NCBI RefSeq assembly: GCF_003369575.1
Contig: NZ_PIOC01000001.1
Span: forward strand, 1-64,000
DNA length: 64,000 bases
DNA from: Oceanobacillus arenosus
GTDB lineage: Bacteria > Bacillota > Bacilli > Bacillales > Amphibacillaceae
Direction: 5' to 3'
Part shown: positions 57,131 to 64,000 of the stretch, one piece after another
Layout: each line of letters starts with the position of its first letter
How positions within the stretch are numbered: position 1 is the stretch's first letter
Made by a program: the position numbers and the translations under genes
The notes under the pieces: generated by a model
Told to the model about the DNA's origin: nothing
Seen by the model: only the letters and a program-made list of their open reading frames with translations
Databases searched by the model: none

Positions 57131-57952
57131 TCATCCTTTTACAGATCCAGCAGAAAGTCCTTGTACAACCCTTTCTTGTGCAAATAGATATACTAACAAG
57201 AGGGGTAAACTTGCTAATGATAACGCCGCCATAATTCCGGGAACATTGACGGAAAATTCACCGTAAAATTCCCTTAAGCCTATCGGGAGAGTCCCGTTTT
57301 TAGGTGAATTGGTAAGAACTAAGGCAAAAATAAATTCATTCCAAATATGAATAAAGTTATAAATTGCAACGGTTGCAGTTGCAGGTTTAAGTAAAGGGAA
57401 TAAAATTTTCCAAAACAATCTAAAAGGGCCACATCCATCCATCTTAGCTGATTCTTCTAGTTCCTTCGGTAGTTCCTTTAGAAACTGGGTATAAATTATA
57501 ATTGAAACCGGTAATGCAAAAGCCACGTATGGTCCAATTAATGCCCAAATTGAATCGTATAATCCTAACTGTTGTGTTAAACGAAAAATTGGTATTAATG
57601 TTGTATGAATTGGTATCATCATCCCTATTAAAAACAAGATGAATAAAGGTTTGTTTAATTTAAATTTCATTTTTGCTAAAGGATAACTTGCCATGGCTGA
57701 TAATAAAATCACTAGTACTACTGATATCACTGTAACGATTACACTGTTTAGAAAGTAACGGAAAAAATCAGATTCAAATAATAAGAGATAATTATCAAAT
57801 GAAAAGGTCTTAGGTAGTGACCAAGGGGAAGTCATAAATTCCAATTGTCCCTTAAATGATGTGTTTACCATAATTAAAAATGGAACACCTGTAAAAACCA
57901 ATAAAATTATCGCTAACATATATAGTGGTATTTTTTTAATCCCTTTTAACAT
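57131..57952 (-). CDS. Sugar ABC transporter permease, MalG type
   Basis: CUT1 membrane subunit of 273 aa, about six membrane segments. EAA loop LEESAKMDGCGPFRLFWKI near residue 165 and C-terminal VVQGLSAGSVKG, a family signature. One base separates it from the partner permease gene. Part of the ThuA/Gfo-Idh cluster. Confidence 0.9.
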   Translation of the reverse strand: MLKGIKKIPLYMLAIILLVFTGVPFLIMVNTSFKGQLEFMTSPWSLPKTFSFDNYLLLFESDFFRYFLNSVIVTVISVVLVILLSAMASYPLAKMKFKLNKPLFILFLIGMMIPIHTTLIPIFRLTQQLGLYDSIWALIGPYVAFALPVSIIIYTQFLKELPKELEESAKMDGCGPFRLFWKILFPLLKPATATVAIYNFIHIWNEFIFALVLTNSPKNGTLPIGLREFYGEFSVNVPGIMAALSLASLPLLLVYLFAQERVVQGLSAGSVKG

Positions 57953-58927
57953 TTAATTAACTCCTTTCCTTCTTTGATCTACGATTAAGATAACCGCTAT
58001 TACCATAAATGCAATAATAAACATTGAAAACGAGATACTACTTCCATAACCCATATTAAAATTAGTAAACGTTTGCTCATACATATATGTTGCCATTAAC
58101 TCAGTTGCATTGTTAGGTCCGCCACCTGTCATCACGTAGATCAGATCAAAATATTTTAATGATCCGATAATAGAAAGGATAGATGAAGTAACTATCGTTG
58201 GCATCAGCAAGGGTAATGTAATATTAAAGAATTTTTTTCTAGAATTAGCTCCATCAATTTCCGCCGCTTCGTATAACTCCTCTGGTATTCCGACAATTGC
58301 AGCTCTAAATAAAATCATATAAAATGGAGCAAACTGCCAAGAGATAGTCGCTATGACTGCCCAAATAGCTGTCACTTCATTTCCTAGCCAGCTTCGTTGT
58401 AATGAATCGAGCCCAATAGATCCCAATATTTGGTTAACAATACCAAAATTCCCATCAAATATATATACAAATAATATCCCTATTGCTACAGTTGACATCA
58501 AAAAAGGCATAAAATAAATAGAACGGAAGAACCTCATTCCTTTTATCGGACTGAATAGTAAGAGCGCCATTATTAATCCTAAAGGTAATTGAGTTATTAA
58601 TGATGCTGCGACTAGAAGAAAGTTATTCTTTACAGAGGTCCAAAATACTCCATCTTGAATTAGGGTTATGTAATTCTGGATTCCAGCGAAAATAAGATTA
58701 TCGTCAATTCCTGTCCATTCAAACAGACTATAATAAAATGTCATTACTATTGAATAGATAACAAATACACCATATATAAGCAAAGCAGGTGCCATAAATC
58801 CAAAAATTACCCAAAAATTATTATTAGTTTTTTTTGATTTTGGTTTAACCTTTTTGGTTCCAGAAATCCAACTGCTTTCTGTCTCCTTCTTTCTACTTAT
58901 TAGATTTTCTTCTAATTTTCTCTCCAA
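57953..58927 (-). CDS. Sugar ABC transporter permease, MalF type
   Basis: CUT1 membrane subunit of 324 aa. A polar N-terminus of about 35 residues precedes the first membrane segment. EAA loop YEAAEIDGANSRKKFFNI near residue 225 and VMTGGGPNNATEL near residue 270. Forms the channel with the next gene; no ATPase gene in the operon. Confidence 0.9.
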   Translation of the reverse strand: MERKLEENLISRKKETESSWISGTKKVKPKSKKTNNNFWVIFGFMAPALLIYGVFVIYSIVMTFYYSLFEWTGIDDNLIFAGIQNYITLIQDGVFWTSVKNNFLLVAASLITQLPLGLIMALLLFSPIKGMRFFRSIYFMPFLMSTVAIGILFVYIFDGNFGIVNQILGSIGLDSLQRSWLGNEVTAIWAVIATISWQFAPFYMILFRAAIVGIPEELYEAAEIDGANSRKKFFNITLPLLMPTIVTSSILSIIGSLKYFDLIYVMTGGGPNNATELMATYMYEQTFTNFNMGYGSSISFSMFIIAFMVIAVILIVDQRRKGVN

Positions 58928-58993
58928 AATATCTCACCTCTATTTAAAAGGGAACTATATCAAACACGAAATGTTTGATATAGTTTTCTTCTA

Positions 58994-60280
58994 TTATTTT
59001 AGTGCTTCCTTTGCGCTCGCTTCCACTTTCTTGGCAGCCTCTTCTGGAGTTATAGTCAACCCGAACAGCGCCTGTGTGGTATCTAGATGTTCAGTAGCAA
59101 CTTCAGGAGGAAGTGTCTGGTCATAAAAGGTTTGTAAATATTCAGCTTCATTTAGAAGCTTATACATTTCAGCTGAGAACTCATCTTCGTATGTTACATT
59201 TTTGATTGCAGCAATACCACCTGCCAAATCTACTAGATCTTGACCAGATTCAATAGATGTTAGCTCTTTGACTAATTCTGTCGCCAAATCAGGGTGCTTA
59301 CTTTTTTCCGAGACAGAAAATGTAGGACTCACTCCCCCAACTAAGTGACTTTTATCTCCTTTTCCTCCTTCAATTGATGGAAAAGGAAAAAACCCTAACT
59401 TCTCCTCAAATCCAGGAGCATCTTTTCTAGTATTATCTAAAAAACTAGTAACTTGAGTTATCATTGCTGCCTTTTCTGAATAAATCAATTGTCTTGATTG
59501 TCCAGTATCATAATTCATACCATTTACTCCATCTGGAAATGCGCCCATTTCAACTAAGTCTTGGATTTTTTGACCTGCTTCGACATAGGCTTGATCATCA
59601 AAACCCCTTCCATCGCGTTTATATGCCTCATTGAATAGGTCCGGCCCGCCAATTCTTTCCGCGAAATACATTAAATAAAAGGCTCCAGGCCATTTGGATT
59701 GGTTTGCAAGAGCAAAAGGAATAATATCATTCGATTTTAGTGTTTCTATAACTGTCAAAAGTTCATCATATGTTTCTGGAACCGCTAGGTTATACTCCTG
59801 AAATATTTGCTTGTTGTACCATACTGGAACAAGACTCATACCTAAGGGTGCACCATAAACTTTATCATCAAACGTAGATACAGCTAATCCTGCTTCTAAA
59901 TAGTTTTCAGCATCAATTTCTTCAGTAATCTCTTTTACTTGACCAGCTTCAACAAATTTTTCCAGCCATCCTCCACCCCATGAATGGAATACATCTGGAG
60001 GTGTGCCTCCACCCATTGCAACACTTAATTTTGTTTTGTAAGGATCGTTCTCTTGTTGCACCAGTTCAACATGTACACCCTCGTGTTTTTCTTCAAATCT
60101 AGCAACTGCATTCTCAAGAGTTTCTTTTTGGCCCGCAGTAGCAATATGCCATAAAGTAATAGTTGTAGAATCATTATCATCCGAAGTCGATGCTTTATTA
60201 TCAGATTGACATGCTCCCAGAATAAATAGCAAACAAAATACAAAAAGTATCAATAGTAATTTTAGCTTCCTTTTTCTCAT
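58994..60280 (-). CDS. Sugar ABC transporter solute-binding lipoprotein
   Basis: SBP_bac_1 protein of 428 aa. Lipobox LFILGACQSD near residue 24, then STTITLWHIATAG. MGGGTPPDVFHSWGGGWLEKF near residue 90 and GVSPTFSVSEKSKHPDLATEL near residue 310 follow the oligosaccharide-binding pattern. First gene of the operon, with AGGAGGA ribosome site and a cre between promoter region and start. Ligand unknown; a glycoside or disaccharide is inferred from ThuA and Gfo/Idh neighbours. Confidence 0.9.
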   Translation of the reverse strand: MRKRKLKLLLILFVFCLLFILGACQSDNKASTSDDNDSTTITLWHIATAGQKETLENAVARFEEKHEGVHVELVQQENDPYKTKLSVAMGGGTPPDVFHSWGGGWLEKFVEAGQVKEITEEIDAENYLEAGLAVSTFDDKVYGAPLGMSLVPVWYNKQIFQEYNLAVPETYDELLTVIETLKSNDIIPFALANQSKWPGAFYLMYFAERIGGPDLFNEAYKRDGRGFDDQAYVEAGQKIQDLVEMGAFPDGVNGMNYDTGQSRQLIYSEKAAMITQVTSFLDNTRKDAPGFEEKLGFFPFPSIEGGKGDKSHLVGGVSPTFSVSEKSKHPDLATELVKELTSIESGQDLVDLAGGIAAIKNVTYEDEFSAEMYKLLNEAEYLQTFYDQTLPPEVATEHLDTTQALFGLTITPEEAAKKVEASAKEALK

Positions 60281-60297
60281 ATAAATTCCTCCTCGTC

Positions 60298-60311
60298 TGT
60301 TAACGCTTTCA
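60298..60311 (-). promoter_or_regulatory. cre (CcpA site) before the ABC operon
   Basis: On the minus strand TGAAAGCGTTAACA fits the cre consensus at every fixed position. It lies only 17 bases before the start codon, so CcpA would act as a roadblock. Confidence 0.8.
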
Positions 60312-61021
60312 TAAATAAGTAAATAATAATGATTGTCTACTATTTAATATTTATCCTCCCCTCCCCAAATCTATGTTTATCCATTATACGAACTAAGTAT
60401 TTATATAGTAAACTATTATTCGTGCAATTGCAACACTTTTCACTATTGAATACTAATACAAAATATTCATTTTATTAATTAAAGTTTTCTTTATAAATTA
60501 CCATAGTATTTATTTTTCTATTTCCTTCCATACTCTAGCTGATTTTTCGTATTTAAAAATTTTTCAAAGAAATTACTCTACACTAATTTAGCTCTAGATT
60601 AATGAATATTTTACTTTTTTTATATCCTCGTTTAGCCTGTTTTACGCGGTAACTTCATAGTTTACACAGATTATAGGGTGCATTCTCACAGGTAACTCTT
60701 TTTTAGTTCAGCACATGACTTGTTATTCTTTTATTTTTAGTCCGCTTATATTCGTGAAATTACTTTGAAATAAATCAAAATATTTGTACTATTCCTTATA
60801 AAAATTGCCACTTTTCATAGAAACTGCATTATTTTGTTATATACAACTGGGTGAACTAAGGTAGAGAGTGTAAAATATTTTAGTAAACTAAAGAGGCTTA
60901 AAAACAGTTTAATAATTGTTTAAACTTTAATTCTTTGGATGTTGGTATGAAAACTTCTAATTATAAGACTTTTTACAATATCTTATGGTATTGATTTTAG
61001 AGGAAAAGGGGATTTCCAATA

Positions 61022-61068
61022 AAAAAACACTAGACTCAATTACAGTATATCCTGCAAACTGAATCTAG
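61022..61068 (-). terminator. Terminator of the mtl operon
   Basis: CTAGACTCAAT (61030-61040) pairs with ACTGAATCTAG (61058-61068) with two wobbles. The minus strand continues into seven T. It lies about 120 bases after the mtlD stop. Confidence 0.75.
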
Positions 61069-61186
61069 CATTTAGTTGGATTGGAGTGCCCATCTGTCGA
61101 ACGGTTAAGATATGAATTCGAGCTGTCAACAATTGGAATTGAGTGTATAACTAATTCCGAGTTAGCCGCTCACCAAATGGAAAATC

Positions 61187-62338
61187 CTACTCCAACCCCT
61201 CAACTTCTCTTAAAACCACTCCAACCAATGGATGATCTGCATCTAATCCTGATACTTTTTCAAGTGTTTTTTCTACACCATTCTCAGCAATAATTGCTTG
61301 TAATTCAACAGATTCTTTATCCTCGTTGAAATCATATTTCAATGCTGCTGCGATTGTTTTTGCAAGGTATGTTGGCTCTTTCCCGTTTGTTACTTCCATA
61401 TAAACACTTGCAGGTCTGATCAGGCGATCTTGTGGACCGAGTTTGCGAATTGGACCACGTGCAACCCTTGTTACATCATCCGAGATGTATGGATTCATAA
61501 ATCTGCCAATAATTTTATCAATGTATGCTTGATGTTCTGCCCTATCGAAGTCATATGTTTGAATGACTGCTTCACCTGACTCTGCTAGTGCTCCTTTGAT
61601 GATTTCTTGAACTTTTTCATCATGCATTGCTTCGTTAATTGTTTTGTAGCCCATTTGGCGACCGATGTATGCTGGAACAGCATGACCAGTGTTTACTGTA
61701 AATAATTTCCGTTCGATGTAAGGTTTTAAATCCTGTACATAGGTTACACCAGCAATCTTTGGCACCTCACCTTTGAATGCAGGTTCTTCAACTACCCATT
61801 CAAAATATGGTTCAACAGATACTTCTAATGGATCTTCATTTACTTGATTTGGTACGATGCGATCAACTGCTGCATTAGGGAATCCATAGAGTTCATCAAA
61901 TACAGCATGTTCTGCTTCTGTGATATGGCTGTATACTTTTTCTTTTAATAAGTCACTGCCGCCAACCATATTTTCACAAGCAATTAGATTTAATGGCTTT
62001 TTATTTGTTTTAGCTCGTTCACTTAAGCCTTTTGCAAGTAATTTAGAAATAATTGCTAGTATATTCGGTCCAACAGCAGTTGTAATGAGATCTGCTTCAC
62101 AAATAGCTGCGATTACTTTGTCTGGATCTGTGATACTGTTGATTGCAGATACATTTTTTACTGTCACTGTTTCACTTTCTTCAGCGGCCAGTACGACATT
62201 GTATTGCTGCTTGTCATTTATTTCCTCAACAACCGATGCATTTACGTCTACAAATGTTGTGTGGTAGTTCGCTTGATTTAATAATAGGCCAATAAAGCCT
62301 CTGCCAATATTTCCTGCTCCAAAATGTACTGCTAACAT
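61187..62338 (-). CDS. mtlD: Mannitol-1-phosphate 5-dehydrogenase
   Basis: Oxidises mannitol-1-phosphate from the PTS to fructose-6-phosphate with NAD+. 383 aa. N-terminal NAD motif HFGAGNIGRGFIG, catalytic Lys region in KLFTVNTGHAVPAYIG near residue 213, and long-chain dehydrogenase C-domain. Starts directly after the mtlF stop (TAA/ATG adjacent), so translationally linked. Confidence 0.95.
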   Translation of the reverse strand: MLAVHFGAGNIGRGFIGLLLNQANYHTTFVDVNASVVEEINDKQQYNVVLAAEESETVTVKNVSAINSITDPDKVIAAICEADLITTAVGPNILAIISKLLAKGLSERAKTNKKPLNLIACENMVGGSDLLKEKVYSHITEAEHAVFDELYGFPNAAVDRIVPNQVNEDPLEVSVEPYFEWVVEEPAFKGEVPKIAGVTYVQDLKPYIERKLFTVNTGHAVPAYIGRQMGYKTINEAMHDEKVQEIIKGALAESGEAVIQTYDFDRAEHQAYIDKIIGRFMNPYISDDVTRVARGPIRKLGPQDRLIRPASVYMEVTNGKEPTYLAKTIAAALKYDFNEDKESVELQAIIAENGVEKTLEKVSGLDADHPLVGVVLREVEGLE

Positions 62339-62776
62339 TTAGTTCACCTCATCAAAAATACGAATGATTTCTTCTTTTGAAGCTGCATTCACTATTTTTT
62401 GGATATTTTCTTCTTCTGATAAAACGATCGCAATATTTGAAAGAACCTCCAAATGATCGTCACCTTTCCCAGCAATACCGATTAAAATTTTGACAATATT
62501 TCCATCACCAAAATCAACGCCATCTGGTACTGTTACAACGGATAAACCAGTTTCGATTACTTGGTCCTTCGCGTCTTCCGTACCATGAGGAATTGCAACG
62601 TTATTTCCCATAAACGTAGATGTTAATGCTTCTCTTTCTAACATTTTATCCACATAGCTTGCGTTCACATAGCCATTTTCGACAAGGATACCACCTGTAT
62701 AACGAATTGCCTCTTCCTTATTATTCAAACTTACATTTAGCTGGATGTTATTTGGACTTAGTATTTCTTTTGCCAT
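62339..62776 (-). CDS. mtlF: PTS mannitol-specific EIIA component
   Basis: Phosphocarrier of 145 aa that passes phosphate from HPr to the mannitol EIICB permease (not in window). The active-site His is in VAIPHGTEDAK near residue 64, the EIIA-mannitol/fructose pattern. Lies between mtlR and mtlD as in other Bacillaceae mtlARFD operons, suggesting mtlA lies beyond the right end of the window. Confidence 0.93.
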   Translation of the reverse strand: MAKEILSPNNIQLNVSLNNKEEAIRYTGGILVENGYVNASYVDKMLEREALTSTFMGNNVAIPHGTEDAKDQVIETGLSVVTVPDGVDFGDGNIVKILIGIAGKGDDHLEVLSNIAIVLSEEENIQKIVNAASKEEIIRIFDEVN

Positions 62777-62791
62777 TATTTAATGCACTCC

Positions 62792-64000
62792 TTACAATAA
62801 ATTTTTTTCTATTAAAAACTGCTGAAATTGTTCGGCTAAATAACGCTTTACCTTCGCCTCATCACCAGTTGAAAATAACCTGATGCTTTCCTCATCTTGA
62901 ATTAATAAACTGCTTAGGAAACTAAATACCTCTAGCACTTCTTGATTCACCATTTTAGGCGCAAGCATGATTAATATAGTGTCTACACTCATTTGTTCAC
63001 TATCCATTCCCTGAATCATTAATGGATAGTCTAACGTATAAATCATAAAGCTTGATTTAACAATATCGCTTGAACGAGTATGATAAAGTGCGGCAGATGT
63101 ATTAGGTATTCCGAGTCCACTTAGCTGTTCCCTTTCTTGCAGCCTTTTAACAACATTTTCTTTATTTTTTATCATTTTTTCTATTTCTAATGTCGTACAG
63201 ACTTCATTTAGAATCAATTCAATCGTCAGCTTTTCTGTTGCTCGTTGAATATGGAATGACTGCAAGAGTCCTAATATCGCTTGTGAATAGTGCTGTATAG
63301 CCTCCATATTGTGTAAAATATCGCTGTTTACAGTTTCTTCCTTAACAGATGCTGGCCCAAGTTCACTTTTATTCGATCGTAAACCAAGCTTCTTTTGCCT
63401 TACTTTTTTCTTAATGCGATGGATTTCTCCGTTTGTTAGCATTGGCGATGTTTGAAAGTATTCCCGGTCGAACTCCTGCAATGGTATCGTTGAAACGATG
63501 ATATCATATTGATCAAGATTCATTTGTCGTAAATCAAAGAGTGATTTATTGTCCACTTTTTTAATTTCTGGAACACGTTGCATCAGCCTCGTTGCAAGCA
63601 TTTTTGCTGTGCCAATTCCACTGGAGCAAATCACAAGCGCACGTAAATCCAGCTCTTTTTCATCATTTAATATCGTCGAGGCAAAATGAAGCACGAGATA
63701 ACCAATTTCATCGTCGGGAAAATCCATATTCGGGAACGTTTCACGAACACCCTCGGCAATTAAATGAAATAAATCATAATAATCATCCTTGATGTCCTTG
63801 ATCATCGGATTCTTTATTTGCATTCGCTGCTGCAGCCGATAGATCGTCGGCTTTAAATGGGCGACAAGGTCATGCAATAATGTTGCATTCTTAGTTAAAT
63901 CGATATTTACATTTGTGCTAACATACTGAATCAGATCCTTCGCTTGAAAGGCAATGTCAATACTGGATTCTTCTATTAAATAATTCTGATCCACTCGTAC
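62792..64000 (-). CDS. mtlR: Mannitol operon activator MtlR, 3' part (truncated by window end)
   Basis: PRD-containing activator; about 400 C-terminal residues of roughly 690 are inside the window. In order: second PRD with LLHDLVAHLKPTIYRLQ and DDEIGYLVLHF (regulatory His residues) at about visible residues 40-105, an EIIB-like domain with Cys in VICSSGIGTAKML near 130, and an EIIA-like domain with His in NTSAALYHTRSSD near 300. The helix-turn-helix and first PRD lie outside. A GTG at 63994 is internal, not the real start. Activity is set by PTS phosphorylation of these domains. Confidence 0.9.
   Translation of the reverse strand, partial: VRVDQNYLIEESSIDIAFQAKDLIQYVSTNVNIDLTKNATLLHDLVAHLKPTIYRLQQRMQIKNPMIKDIKDDYYDLFHLIAEGVRETFPNMDFPDDEIGYLVLHFASTILNDEKELDLRALVICSSGIGTAKMLATRLMQRVPEIKKVDNKSLFDLRQMNLDQYDIIVSTIPLQEFDREYFQTSPMLTNGEIHRIKKKVRQKKLGLRSNKSELGPASVKEETVNSDILHNMEAIQHYSQAILGLLQSFHIQRATEKLTIELILNEVCTTLEIEKMIKNKENVVKRLQEREQLSGLGIPNTSAALYHTRSSDIVKSSFMIYTLDYPLMIQGMDSEQMSVDTILIMLAPKMVNQEVLEVFSFLSSLLIQDEESIRLFSTGDEAKVKRYLAEQFQQFLIEKNLL

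Larger units (their letters stand above)
60281..61186. other. Long AT-rich intergenic region
   Basis: The left end holds the cre and presumably the promoter of the ABC operon; the right end holds the mtl terminator. Between about 60330 and 61015 I see no reading frame with a ribosome site, no strong hairpin and no repeat. The stretch 61070-61186 beyond the mtlD stop shows nothing recognisable. Confidence 0.55.

Noticed and set aside
60330-61015. Hidden small gene or RNA in the long intergenic stretch
   Set aside because: No frame with a ribosome site, no tRNA-like fold and no stable hairpin with T run could be found by reading both strands.

Overview
The window is chromosomal DNA of a low-GC Gram-positive bacterium, most likely a Bacillaceae member of the Oceanobacillus/Virgibacillus/Gracilibacillus type. 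This rests on strong GGAGG-type ribosome sites with TTG/GTG starts, class II GalT, a kdgR-kdgK-kdgA gene order, an mtlR-mtlF-mtlD order, ROK-type XylR, lipoprotein solute-binding proteins and CcpA-type cre sites. The genus is an inference. No rRNA, tRNA, CRISPR array, prophage or plasmid gene was seen. Almost everything is carbohydrate or sugar-acid catabolism.

Layout. (1) 0.3-5.9 kb, minus strand: an ABC importer (binding protein, ATPase, fused double permease) with an endonuclease/exonuclease/phosphatase-fold hydrolase and a DeoR regulator, probably for a phosphorylated solute. A lone PP2C-like gene follows on the plus strand. (2) 7.3-15.1 kb, minus strand: lacZ, a CUT1 sugar ABC importer without ATPase, and a GH4 alpha-galactosidase. 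Divergent from it, 15.3-20.1 kb, is the Leloir operon galK-galE-galT-galM. A ROK regulator (20.3-21.4 kb) and transketolase (21.9-23.9 kb) follow. Matching 8-5-8 inverted repeats lie upstream of the ROK gene, galK and tkt. (3) 23.9-25.7 kb: gene debris, namely an M20 peptidase relic, a broken IS3-family transposase and short tandem repeats. (4) 25.7-35.3 kb, minus strand: a long sugar-acid operon, kdgR-kdgK-kdgA-dehydrogenase-dctQ-dctM-dgoD-rpiA-second kinase-dctP, for galactonate or related acids through 2-keto-3-deoxy intermediates. (5) 36-46.4 kb: a KduD-like dehydrogenase, GlpX, RpiB, a DeoR regulator, a GarR-like reductase and a six-gene operon (two TIM-barrel isomerases, SerA-like dehydrogenase, DapA-like lyase, DhaK, DhaL). 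A shared 13-bp AT-rich word upstream of several of these suggests one regulon. The pathway is not recognisable as a textbook route and is the best candidate here for something undescribed. (6) 46.6-48.4 kb: a DUF3100-like relic and a Cof-type HAD phosphatase. (7) 48.6-52.8 kb: xylAB with divergent xylR, a readable promoter, operator and cre. (8) 53-60.3 kb, minus strand: a CUT1 ABC importer without ATPase plus ThuA-like, two Gfo/Idh/MocA proteins (one with an in-frame TGA) and a TIM-barrel isomerase. (9) 61.2-64 kb: mtlD, mtlF and the 3' part of mtlR, cut by the window end.

The genes converge on galactose, 2-keto-3-deoxy-gluconate/galactonate, pentose phosphates and triose phosphates. Transketolase, RpiA, RpiB and GlpX sit next to the catabolic operons that would need them.
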